The notes beneath the pieces are model-generated. The model saw only the letters and a list, made by a program, of their open reading frames with translations, was not told the DNA's origin and made no database searches. From Hwanghaeella sp964350445 (GTDB lineage: Bacteria > Pseudomonadota > Alphaproteobacteria > UBA8366 > Aestuariispiraceae), in assembly GCA_964350445.1 (NCBI GenBank), contig CAYGKA010000017.1, positions 21,305 to 85,304 on the forward strand: a stretch of 64,000 nt of DNA, read 5' to 3'. The translations under genes were made by a program, and so were the position numbers. Positions 16,491 through 24,453 of the stretch are shown piece after piece. Positions within the stretch are counted from its first letter, which is position 1; every line of letters begins with the position of its first letter.

Positions 16491-17954
16491 CTACGCCACG
16501 TTCGAGTTCGGCCTGTGCAGGCCGATTGGAATGACGCGGAGGCGGCCGGGCGTGCGCTGTGAGGATATTTCCGCCCTGGTCGGCCGGGCGTAGTCGGGAA
16601 GGTTGGCGAACAAACCGCTCAATTGGCCGGCGACGTCGGCATCGGGCGTCGCGGTCAGCTTCTGTTCGTCCGTCAATTTTGATTTCAGGTGCAAGGTGAC
16701 GTGCGGCTCGCCATGGCCTTTCGCGACGGCCTCCCCAACCCAGGGCAGGCCCAGGGCCAAACTCTCAATCCATTCCGGGGAGACGTTCCGCCCATTGGAC
16801 AAAATCAACCGCCGGTCCTTGCGGCCCAGAACGGTCACCCGTCCGTCAGTTTCGATCCGGCCCAAGTCCCCGGTCCGCCATTCATCGGTGCCGATTTCCG
16901 GTTGGTTCAGATAGCCGATCATCACACCGGGGCTGCGCACCACGATTTCACCATCATCGATGCGGATATCGACTCCGGGCAGGGGGCGCCCGGCCGGCCG
17001 GACGGGACGGGTATCCGGCGCCTTATTCTTGAAACGATCAACGGAGACGACGGAACAGCATTCCGACAATCCGTAGCCGAAGCGCACCGGCAGGCCGATT
17101 GCGTCGGCGGCGTCCAGAACGTTGGGGGCGATCGGGGCGCCGCCGACGGCGGCAATGCGAAGGCTCGTCGGGGGACGCCAGCCTGTCGCATCGGAAAGGC
17201 GAACCAGTGCGGAAACCAGTTGCGGGACGAGGACCGTCGTCGTCGGGTTCGCTGCCGACAGGGCCTTGGCCATAGGGGCGATATCCCCGGTCAAAGCGGC
17301 GATGGCGGCATCCGGCGCCATTACGGTCTGTGCCCCGGCCGTTATGGGGAGGAAAAACCCGGCGATCTGTTCCAGCAGCAGCGCCGGGGGCAAAAGGCTG
17401 AGGTGTATGTCCTGGGGGGAGGCGGCAACGGCGTCGCCGATTGCGGAAATGGCGAAGTTCAATTGCCGGTCGCCATGGCGCACGCCTTTCGGCCGGCCGG
17501 TCGTGCCGGATGTATAGATTATGCGCTCCGCCCCGCCGCCATAGATGGGCAGGTGGATGTCAGGGGCGGCGGCGACGACCTCAGAGTCGTTCAACCGAAT
17601 TGTCCGGATATCGCGCGGAGGCTTTTCCGGATCCTCGGGCAAGTCGCAGTCGATGATCAGATCGCATTGGGCGTCCTGCAGGATGAAGGCGGACTGTTCC
17701 TTGCTGAAGAACATCGGAATCGGCACGACTCGCCGGCCGGCCAGCGAAGCCGCCAAATCCGCGACGATCCAGGCGAAGGACGGAATGCCGCGCAAGGCGA
17801 CCGTTCCCGCGTCACGGGGTATGGCCGTGCCGAACACGGCGACGGCCGACGCCAACTGTCCATAGGTCAAGCGGCTGCCGTCGGTCTTGTGGAAGGCGGG
17901 TTTGTCCGGCGTGCGATCGGCGTGATGTACCAGCGCGGCAAAGACTTCATGCAT
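16491..17954 (-). CDS. AMP-dependent synthetase/ligase of the hemolysin-associated cluster
   Basis: A 487-residue ANL-superfamily enzyme. The P-loop YTSGTTGRPKGV lies at 147-158, FGYGLSEC is the A5 region, and EWRTGDLGRIETDGRVTVLGRKDR carries the A7 Asp and A8 hinge. Where most ligases have the catalytic A10 lysine (GK near the C-terminus), this protein has TPGRLRVIP, an arginine, so thioester formation or adenylation may differ. It overlaps the hemolysin gene by 8 bp, which fixes the start at 17954; a longer upstream frame is only the shadow of that gene. It probably activates a carboxylate as an acyl-adenylate for transfer by a partner in the operon. Confidence 0.88.
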   Translation of the reverse strand: MHEVFAALVHHADRTPDKPAFHKTDGSRLTYGQLASAVAVFGTAIPRDAGTVALRGIPSFAWIVADLAASLAGRRVVPIPMFFSKEQSAFILQDAQCDLIIDCDLPEDPEKPPRDIRTIRLNDSEVVAAAPDIHLPIYGGGAERIIYTSGTTGRPKGVRHGDRQLNFAISAIGDAVAASPQDIHLSLLPPALLLEQIAGFFLPITAGAQTVMAPDAAIAALTGDIAPMAKALSAANPTTTVLVPQLVSALVRLSDATGWRPPTSLRIAAVGGAPIAPNVLDAADAIGLPVRFGYGLSECCSVVSVDRFKNKAPDTRPVRPAGRPLPGVDIRIDDGEIVVRSPGVMIGYLNQPEIGTDEWRTGDLGRIETDGRVTVLGRKDRRLILSNGRNVSPEWIESLALGLPWVGEAVAKGHGEPHVTLHLKSKLTDEQKLTATPDADVAGQLSGLFANLPDYARPTRAEISSQRTPGRLRVIPIGLHRPNSNVA

Positions 17955-18552
17955 GGCCGGCGCGCGCCTCTGTCGATTGTTCGATTGTCGCGCCGCGGCG
18001 TGCGGATGCCGCCGTGGGAGCACCATATCCCTCACCGGAAACGGCGCAGACGATGGGGTTCGTGTCGTAGTAGCTGCCCCATTGTTCGAAATTGGGGATG
18101 CGGTGCCGCTCCGCCAGCGCAATTTCCAGCACCCCGGCGCCGCTGCGCCGCAAACCGATCCGCAAAGGGCGGGTGGCGGTGAACAAACCCCACCGCATGC
18201 CGCGCGCCTCGCCGTCCGCGACAATGTGATCGATCAGCCTCAAGGCATGTCCCGGATGGGCGGCGGCGAGGGTGGTGACCTCCAGGATCGATGCCCTGGC
18301 GACCGGTTCGTGGGCGAGCCGCGCGATGGCTGTTTCCACGCTTTGGTCCAAATAGCTTTCGGAAAAGAATCCGCTGTCATGGTCGCGCAAACCGGCCGCG
18401 CAAAGCAGGGCGCCGTCAGCGCTGAAGAAAGCCGCCAGGCATGCGGGGAATTCCGCGATGGATGCACCATATCGGTCACGGTAAACGGACCGGATCATGG
18501 CTTCGACGGTCTCGCGGCGCCGGTCGCCCGGCTTGATGAAAGCAAATGACAT
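17947..18552 (-). CDS. thermostable hemolysin family protein (T_hemolysin)
   Basis: The 201-residue protein matches the thermostable (delta) hemolysin family first described in Vibrio: YRDRYGASIAEFPACLAAFF, then FFSESYLDQSVE, and a late WGSYYDTNPIVCAV. The fold resembles GNAT acyltransferases, so a role as acyl or aminoacyl transferase is more likely than pore formation. No signal peptide or membrane helix is seen. It is the first gene of a four-gene operon (hemolysin, ligase, HDO, SDR) and lies 114 bp downstream of a histidine kinase gene. The gap holds a direct-repeat box shared with the regulator promoter. Function is inferred from context. Confidence 0.85.
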   Translation of the reverse strand: MSFAFIKPGDRRRETVEAMIRSVYRDRYGASIAEFPACLAAFFSADGALLCAAGLRDHDSGFFSESYLDQSVETAIARLAHEPVARASILEVTTLAAAHPGHALRLIDHIVADGEARGMRWGLFTATRPLRIGLRRSGAGVLEIALAERHRIPNFEQWGSYYDTNPIVCAVSGEGYGAPTAASARRGATIEQSTEARAGHA

Positions 18553-18616
18553 GAAGGCGATCGCTCCAAGAGATGGGGGCCGGACTCGGGCCGATGGAGC
18601 AAACTCACCTGTCTGG

Positions 18617-18632
18617 CTTACAGGAACCTTAC
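18617..18632. promoter_or_regulatory. direct-repeat box CTTAC-N6-CTTAC upstream of the hemolysin operon
   Basis: Two CTTAC half-sites, 11 bp centre to centre, lie 65-80 bp before the hemolysin start. One-turn direct repeats are the usual targets of OmpR/PhoB regulators; PmrA/QseB boxes (CTTAA repeats) are similar. The same box precedes the regulator operon. Confidence 0.6.
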
Positions 18633-18666
18633 GCCGCTAGGCCGACTGGCCCAGCCGTGCATTCAG

Positions 18667-20064
18667 TCAGCGTTCCTGGGTGTCCCGCAGTGGCGCGGTG
18701 TCGGGAAAAGTCATGGAGAAAGCGGTTCCGCCACCGGCGCGCGCGTCGATGTCGAGTGCCGCGCGATGAGCGGCGGCGATACGCGACACGATGGACAGGC
18801 CGAGACCGGCGCCGGTATCGAGATTGCGCTCCTTGCGCCAGAAACGGTCGAACAGATGTTCCCGGTCTTCCGCTGAAATGCCGGGGCCACGGTCCAGCAC
18901 CTGAATGCAGGGCGGCCCGTCGGTGATGCGAATGACGACTTCCTCGCCCACAGGGGTTTGCACCAGGGCGTTCTCGACCAGGTTTCGGATCGCGACTTCC
19001 AACGCGTCGGGATCGCCCGCAACGGCAATCCGATGATCGCCTTCCAAGGCGATGGATTTGCCGTCGCGAACCGCTTTGGGTCCAAGGAAAGCGGCAGCGT
19101 TTGCGGCGACCTCGCACAGGTCCGCCCGGCTGCCTTCCGGAACCACCAGGGCGTCCACCTGCGCCAGTTTGAGCAATTGCGCCACCACCCGTTCCAACTG
19201 GTTCAGGTCCTCGCGAAGGGCCGCTGCCCGGTCCGGTTCCAGATTGTCCAAATGGGTTCGCAGCAGGGCGATCGGCGTACGCATTTCGTGTGCGGCGTCG
19301 GCGGTGAAGCGGCGTTGAATCTGAAATCCTGTTTCAACCCGGTCCAAAGCGCTGTTCACCGCATTGACGAAAGGCAGAATTTCCCGAGGAAGCCGGTCCT
19401 TGTTCAGGCGCCGTTCCAGTGTGGACGGGCCGATGGCCGCGGCTTGCGCGGAGGCCTCGCTCAACGGTGCGAGCGCGGATTTTAGCGTGACATAAGTGAC
19501 GGCCAGGATGGCCGCGAAAATCAGGACGATGACCCAGAGATATTCGTCAACCGCTTCATCCAGCAGCGTGTCCGCCAGAACGTCGTGATGGGATGCGTTT
19601 TGCGTGACCTGGACCGTGAAAGTACCGCTTTGGATGTCTGGCTTCATAGCCAGCCCGTACACCAATTCGCCACTCCGCGGGTCATGCGCTTCGAAGGTTT
19701 CGGGCTGCCCGTCTTCGCCGACGGATCCGTTCCATAGCGGTTCGGCGACGTTCGGCGATGCAGCCAGGACGCTGCCGTCCTGCGCCAGGACCACGAAACG
19801 CGGCATGTCTTCGGGGATATCATAGGCCGCCGCCAGTGAGGGCGGCAGGTCGAGTTCGACGGTCCGGGGATCGACGACAGTGAGGTGACGAACAATGTCC
19901 ATCGCCTGGCCGTTCAAGGACCGGTCGCGCATGCTGTCGATATGGTCGGTGAATTCGTAAAGCAGCAGGCCTGAGACAAGTGCGATCGCCAGCAGCATTG
20001 TCAGGCCGACGCGCCAGAAGACGGCCGCCAGCAGTGACCCGTGATCCGCCGCCCGCTGTTTCAT
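18667..20064 (-). CDS. sensor histidine kinase
   Basis: A 465-residue membrane kinase. Transmembrane helices at about 17-35 and 175-193 bound a ~140-residue periplasmic sensor with no recognised fold. A HAMP-like linker leads to the dimerisation/phosphoacceptor helix AADAAHEMRTP split as DAAHEMRTP with His259. The ATPase domain shows NLVENALVQTP (N box), DRGPGIS (G1) and GAGLGLSIV (G2). It pairs with the response regulator whose stop codon overlaps its ATG (ATGA). It resembles the QseC/PmrB group in architecture. The signal is unknown. It likely controls the hemolysin operon directly downstream. Confidence 0.92.
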   Translation of the reverse strand: MKQRAADHGSLLAAVFWRVGLTMLLAIALVSGLLLYEFTDHIDSMRDRSLNGQAMDIVRHLTVVDPRTVELDLPPSLAAAYDIPEDMPRFVVLAQDGSVLAASPNVAEPLWNGSVGEDGQPETFEAHDPRSGELVYGLAMKPDIQSGTFTVQVTQNASHHDVLADTLLDEAVDEYLWVIVLIFAAILAVTYVTLKSALAPLSEASAQAAAIGPSTLERRLNKDRLPREILPFVNAVNSALDRVETGFQIQRRFTADAAHEMRTPIALLRTHLDNLEPDRAAALREDLNQLERVVAQLLKLAQVDALVVPEGSRADLCEVAANAAAFLGPKAVRDGKSIALEGDHRIAVAGDPDALEVAIRNLVENALVQTPVGEEVVIRITDGPPCIQVLDRGPGISAEDREHLFDRFWRKERNLDTGAGLGLSIVSRIAAAHRAALDIDARAGGGTAFSMTFPDTAPLRDTQER

Positions 20065-20729
20065 GGCTGTAAAAGATATCCGACGCCGCGCAACGTATGG
20101 ATCGCGACATTGGCCTTGGCGTTCTCCAGACTTTTCCTCAAGCGGTGCACCGCGACTTCGACGCTGTTGGAGGAGATCTCCTCGTCGAAACCGTAGAGCG
20201 CCTCTTCCAGCCATTCCTTGCTGACGACCCTTCCCACGCGCCGCATCAGATATTCCAGAATATCCAGCTCGCGCCGGGAGAGGCGCAACGGTTCGTCCCC
20301 GACCTTCACATCGCGGCCGACGGTATCGAAGCTGAGATTGCCGGCGGTCAGGCAAAGCCCCAGTACCGCGCCGGGCCGCCGCAACAGCGCCTTCAAGCGG
20401 GCGACGAGTTCTTCAACCTCGAACGGTTTCAACAGATAATCGTCAGCCCCCGAATTCAACCCCTCAACCCTGTCCTTCAACCCGTCTCGGGCGGTCAGGA
20501 TCAGGATCGGCGTCTCGGATCCCTGACCGCGGGCATTCTTCAGCACATCCAGACCGTCGCCGTCGGGCAGACCCAAATCCAGGATCGCGGCGTCATAGCG
20601 CACGGTTTCAAGCGCCAGCGCGCCGTCCTCGGCGGTGCCGAAGCGATCCACGGTCATGCCTTCCTTGGCCAGGCAAACGGCAATATGGTCGGCGATCCGG
20701 GTGTTGTCTTCCACCAGCAAAATGCGCAT
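20061..20729 (-). CDS. OmpR/PhoB-family response regulator
   Basis: The 222-residue protein has a receiver domain with acidic pocket VEDN, phosphoacceptor Asp51 (AILDLGLPDGDG) and switch Lys in LLKPF. A winged-helix trans_reg_C domain follows with SSNSVEVAVHRLRKSLE as recognition helix and TLRGVGYLL at the end. SSNSVEVAVHRLRKK-type helices are typical of the QseB/PmrA subgroup, whose targets are 11-bp-spaced direct repeats; such repeats are present at 18617-18632 and 21566-21584. It is co-transcribed with the kinase (4-bp overlap) and probably with the DUF6134 gene 75 bp upstream. Confidence 0.93.
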   Translation of the reverse strand: MRILLVEDNTRIADHIAVCLAKEGMTVDRFGTAEDGALALETVRYDAAILDLGLPDGDGLDVLKNARGQGSETPILILTARDGLKDRVEGLNSGADDYLLKPFEVEELVARLKALLRRPGAVLGLCLTAGNLSFDTVGRDVKVGDEPLRLSRRELDILEYLMRRVGRVVSKEWLEEALYGFDEEISSNSVEVAVHRLRKSLENAKANVAIHTLRGVGYLLQP

Positions 20730-20804
20730 CGGTCGGGGTGCTCAGGCAAAACATCGGCGCGGCCAATTCCGCGCCGATGCCCTTAGGTTAGCGAATGGGA
20801 TGGC

Positions 20805-21485
20805 TCAACGCAGCACGTATTCGATTTTCGAACCGTCCTTGGCGGCGAAGCGGACCATCACCAGCGATCCTTCCGGCGTGTACCACAAGTCCCGTTCCAA
20901 GCCGCCGGTTACGCGGATATGCTTCGCTTCCAGCGTACCGCCTTTCACCGCGATGGGCTCCATCCCGACGGTTTCGATCCGGACCCGCATTTCGTGGCCG
21001 TCCAGCGTGTTCAACAGCACGTTTTGCCGCATCAGCGCCGGGTTCCACAGGCTGGCGGGGATGATGGTCGCGGCGCTCGTCTGGTCGACGATATCGCTCT
21101 TGACCGCCAGCGCCGCGCCATTGGCGGCGGCGTCCACCACATGGTCCGTGCCGTCGTCATAGGTCTTGCTGCTGAGCGCGGCGAGCTGCCCGTTGCGCCA
21201 GATCTCGTGCCCCTCATGCTCGAACCGGTAAACGGCGATGCCGATCAGCGGCAAGGTGACCTTGATGTCGGTGTTTATGTCGACCTGAAGGTCGTTGCCG
21301 GTTTGGTTGAAGGTGATCTTGTGTTCGCCGATTTCAGAACCGTCGCGCAGGACTGTGAAGGTTAAGGCGCCGTCCTGCGGCACGCCTTCGATGCCGGCGA
21401 AGGCCGCGATGGGGAGGGCGGCGGCCAATACCAGTCCAGCCAGAACCAGCCGTGCCGCGCTAAGTAGGGGTCGGGTGCAAGACAT
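20805..21485 (-). CDS. DUF6134-family exported protein
   Basis: The 226-residue protein begins with a signal peptide (SAARLVLAGLVLAAALPIAAFA). The mature part is beta-rich and matches the DUF6134/DUF3108 type: LTFTVLRDGSEIGEHKITF, VYRFEHEGHEIW, SLWNPALMRQNVLLN and a final DLWYTPEGSLVMVRF. These lipocalin-like or beta-barrel periplasmic proteins may bind or carry a lipophilic ligand. It stands first in the operon with the response regulator and kinase, so it may be a sensor accessory or a carrier for the cluster product. The ATG at 21485 has GGAAGGA 10 bp upstream. The precise role is unknown. Confidence 0.75.
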   Translation of the reverse strand: MSCTRPLLSAARLVLAGLVLAAALPIAAFAGIEGVPQDGALTFTVLRDGSEIGEHKITFNQTGNDLQVDINTDIKVTLPLIGIAVYRFEHEGHEIWRNGQLAALSSKTYDDGTDHVVDAAANGAALAVKSDIVDQTSAATIIPASLWNPALMRQNVLLNTLDGHEMRVRIETVGMEPIAVKGGTLEAKHIRVTGGLERDLWYTPEGSLVMVRFAAKDGSKIEYVLR

Positions 21486-21565
21486 CAATCGATGGTCCTT
21501 CCTTGGGTTGAACAGCGTGCCCGCGCGGAAGTTGCGCGAAAGTACCCCGCCATTTGCCGGAAGAA

Positions 21566-21584
21566 CCTTACGGCAGCCTTACGG
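21566..21584. promoter_or_regulatory. direct-repeat box CCTTACGG-N3-CCTTACGG upstream of the DUF6134/two-component operon
   Basis: Two identical 8-mers with 11-bp periodicity lie 81-99 bp before the DUF6134 start. They contain the CTTAC-N6-CTTAC core also found before the hemolysin operon, suggesting autoregulation by the adjacent OmpR-type regulator. Confidence 0.62.
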
Positions 21585-21646
21585 GCTGTGTCGTAGGCGA
21601 CGCCGGGATTGCCGGGATTGGCATCACCGGCTGCGGCCGTTCGCGT

Positions 21647-22789
21647 TCACCTCGATAGCGTTGCGGGATCGAACGCGGGGCATGATTGATCCCGGCAATT
21701 CAGGACCTTGTCGTGGCAGGATTCCAACGGGTGGCGTTCGTCGATGAAATCCTCCCGCAGGCAAGCGACCGCCCGAGGGTCGTAGCTGCCGATGGTCGGA
21801 ATATTCAGGTCGCGGGCCATGTCGCGCAGAAACGCTTCCTCCAGCGGAATGCGGGCCGCGCTGGAACCCGGGGGAAGTGCCTCATAGAAATCGGGGTGGA
21901 AGGGGGAGAAAAAGAAGACGACCGTAACCCCCTGGCCTTTCAGGTACTCAAGATAGTCCCTGAACAGTTTCACCAGGTTGGCATCCCGTTCCGTGAAGTT
22001 CTCCATGCCGAAGGTCTGCCCAGTTGCGCCCAACCGCGCCGCTTCCCGCGCGATCGTATCGACCGTGCGGTCGGGATCGTATCGATAACGGTAGGACCCA
22101 TCAGCGCGTTTGATCGCCGCTGTTGAGCCATCATCTGGAATAGCCTGAAAGTCGATGCCGCCCGCGGCGCTGGGATTGCCCAAAATCAGCGTCCGCACCG
22201 ACGCCTGTGCGTATTCCAGGGAGAACAGTGTGATCAGACGTTGGCGGCGAAACCCTTGGCGGTGGCGTTCGATATAGACGAGAGAGGTGAATTCACCGGC
22301 GGTCGCGGCGAGGACGTCGCCCAGGGCCTGCCAAGTTCCACCGCCCAGCGACGCGTTGAATAACCAGGGGTCGACCCCGATGATCACGGTTTCGGGCCAA
22401 TCTTGTTTCTGTCGGTAAAGGCCGGAAATGGCGATGTAGTCTTCCACCGTGGCGCCGTTCACACTGTGGTTGAAGAAGCTTTGGTCCGGGAAATGCCGGG
22501 CGCGCCATTTATACGACCGGCTGGAGCCCAGGGTGATGACGTTCCGGTGCGGCCAGTCGCCTTCCACCAGATAGCGCTGCAGCAGCCTGTCGTCGAAATT
22601 CGTGATCCCGGCGGCGTTTTGGCCCGACCGCAGAACCTCGGCCAGTTTTTCCTCGTATTGGCTCGGCTTCAGTGCGTGCCCGGGATCGACCCAATAGTTC
22701 AAACCCGCGATGCCGGCCAGGCCGGCCGCGGCGGCGACGGCAAAGGCGACAAGCCAGGTGATCCAGCGGCGGGGCATAGGGGCTCTCAT
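21647..22789 (-). CDS. AlgX/AlgJ-like SGNH-type partner of MBOAT acyltransferase
   Basis: A 380-residue protein with one N-terminal membrane helix (WITWLVAFAVAAAAGLAGIAG) and a periplasmic domain. TLGSSRSYKW supplies a GDSL-like nucleophile serine, and DERHPLES near the C-terminus fits the catalytic Asp-x2-His. Proteins of this kind take the acyl group delivered by an MBOAT and place it on an exopolysaccharide or cell-wall polymer. Its ATG shares one base with the stop of the MBOAT gene (TGATG), so the two are translationally coupled. No polysaccharide synthase is near, so the acceptor is unknown. Confidence 0.82.
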   Translation of the reverse strand: MRAPMPRRWITWLVAFAVAAAAGLAGIAGLNYWVDPGHALKPSQYEEKLAEVLRSGQNAAGITNFDDRLLQRYLVEGDWPHRNVITLGSSRSYKWRARHFPDQSFFNHSVNGATVEDYIAISGLYRQKQDWPETVIIGVDPWLFNASLGGGTWQALGDVLAATAGEFTSLVYIERHRQGFRRQRLITLFSLEYAQASVRTLILGNPSAAGGIDFQAIPDDGSTAAIKRADGSYRYRYDPDRTVDTIAREAARLGATGQTFGMENFTERDANLVKLFRDYLEYLKGQGVTVVFFFSPFHPDFYEALPPGSSAARIPLEEAFLRDMARDLNIPTIGSYDPRAVACLREDFIDERHPLESCHDKVLNCRDQSCPAFDPATLSR

Positions 22790-24327
22790 CAGAATTCAAA
22801 ATACAGGAAAGTGAAGGAAGACCCCAACCCGGCGATGCCCAATGCCAGCCCGGCGCCGAGCAGCAGGCCCCAGGCCGCGCTCGGGGCGAGGCGCAGGGGC
22901 AGAACACCGCCGCGCAGCGCGCCGATGGCGCGCACCTGCGTCCGTTCCACGATCGTCTGCGTGTTGGGCAGGAAAAAGACCACCAGCAAACCGGCGATGC
23001 ACAGCAGGCCGCCGAGGATGGAGAGGTTGGGCACCAGACCAAAGGAGATCCCGAGGGCGGAAATCGCGGCGGCTTTGGGGCCGAGAAGCACCTCGATGCC
23101 CGCCGGCAGGATGAATCCGTTGAGCCCTATCATGCCCCGGTACATGGCCAGGGCGGCGTCCATCGTCTCCGCCCGGAACGGCACCCATACCGCGGTGACA
23201 AAAACAAAGGTCGTCAGCGTCGCGACGACCGCACCGACCCGTTTGGGGATTGGCAGGGGCGGCACGACATGGCGCCACAGGCGATGAACGATCAGGGCAA
23301 GGCCGTGAAGACCGCCCCAGACGACGAAGGTCCATCCCGCGCCGTGCCAAAGCCCGCCTAACAGCATGACGACCATCAGATTCCGGTAGCGGCGCGCCCG
23401 GCCGTGGCGGTTCCCGCCCAGTGGGATGTACAGATAGTCGCGCAGAAAACGGGACAGCGTGATGTGCCAGCGCTGCCAGAACTGGGCGATGTTCCGGGCC
23501 CGGTAGGGCGAGTCGAAATTGAACGGCAGGCGGATGCCGAACATCCTCGCCAGGCCGACCGCCATGTCCGAATAGCCGGAGAAGTCGAAATAGATCTGCA
23601 GGCTGAAGGCGACGGCGGCTTGCCAGGCCTCGAAGAAGGTAATCGTTTCCCCGGCGACCAGCGCACTGTTGAAGGCGGGCGCGGCATAGGTTTCCAACTG
23701 GTCTGCCAAGACGACTTTCTTGAACAGCCCCATCGTCGCATAGGCCGCCCCCAGGCCCAGATTGCGCGCCGAAGGCGACAGTGCATGCGGCATCGAAAAC
23801 TGGGGCAGCAGGTCGCGATGATGAACAATCGGCCCGGCCACCAGTTGCGGAAAGAACGAAACGAACAGGGCGTATTTGACGAAATCCCTCTCCGCCGTCT
23901 GCGTCGCGTGGGTATCGGCCAGATAAGCGATCTGCTGAAAGGTGAAGAAGGAAATCGCCAGCGGCAGCGCGATCTTCTCGACGCTCCAGCCGGCCCCGAA
24001 GAACAGGGCGGCGTTCTCGACGAAAAAGCCCAGATATTTGAAGTACCCGAGCAGCGCGAGGTTGCCGATGACGCCCAGGGCGAAAAGCACGGATCTGGCA
24101 GGGCTCCGGTGGCTGCCGGCGATCGCCAGACCGAAGACGTAGTTCCCGACGATCGAACTGCCGATCAGCAGGATATAGGCGGGCGTGTTCCAGCCGTAAA
24201 AAACCAGCGACGCGATGACCAGAAGCGAAATGCTCGCCGTCAGCCCCGCGATTTTGCGGACGGCATAGGTCGCGACCAATACGGCAGGCAGGAATGCCAG
24301 GATGAAGACATAGGAGTTGAATAACAC
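22789..24327 (-). CDS. MBOAT-family O-acyltransferase (AlgI-like)
   Basis: The 512-residue polytopic membrane protein begins LFNSYVFILAFLPAVL, the standard AlgI/DltB-like opening. It contains FQQIAYLADTH, then LVAGPIVHHRDLLPQF, QIYFDFSGYSDMAVGLARMFG and the catalytic histidine motif LWHGAGWTFVVWG. These enzymes move acetyl groups from the cytoplasm for polymer O-acetylation. The start is GTG 24327 with AGGAAG about 9-10 bp upstream; a frame starting earlier lacks similarity. It is coupled to the SGNH partner by a one-base overlap. Confidence 0.93.
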   Translation of the reverse strand: MLFNSYVFILAFLPAVLVATYAVRKIAGLTASISLLVIASLVFYGWNTPAYILLIGSSIVGNYVFGLAIAGSHRSPARSVLFALGVIGNLALLGYFKYLGFFVENAALFFGAGWSVEKIALPLAISFFTFQQIAYLADTHATQTAERDFVKYALFVSFFPQLVAGPIVHHRDLLPQFSMPHALSPSARNLGLGAAYATMGLFKKVVLADQLETYAAPAFNSALVAGETITFFEAWQAAVAFSLQIYFDFSGYSDMAVGLARMFGIRLPFNFDSPYRARNIAQFWQRWHITLSRFLRDYLYIPLGGNRHGRARRYRNLMVVMLLGGLWHGAGWTFVVWGGLHGLALIVHRLWRHVVPPLPIPKRVGAVVATLTTFVFVTAVWVPFRAETMDAALAMYRGMIGLNGFILPAGIEVLLGPKAAAISALGISFGLVPNLSILGGLLCIAGLLVVFFLPNTQTIVERTQVRAIGALRGGVLPLRLAPSAAWGLLLGAGLALGIAGLGSSFTFLYFEF

Positions 24328-24453
24328 CGGTACGGGCTTCCTGGTCGTGATGATCTGGCGCCCGGACCGGGCCGCGCGAAGCGGCAATATGCCCGACGGG
24401 GTTGGAATGACAAGCAGGCAAAGGGCGGGAAGGGCTGCGCGTCGCCTGGGACG

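Noticed and set aside
17947..18552. Pore-forming toxin reading of the thermostable hemolysin
   Set aside because: No signal peptide, no amphipathic or membrane-inserting segment, and the operon is enzymatic; the name is historical.
22796..24421. 541-codon minus-strand open frame overlapping the MBOAT gene
   Set aside because: It is Arg-rich, lacks membrane helices and runs in another frame of a gene with strong MBOAT motifs.
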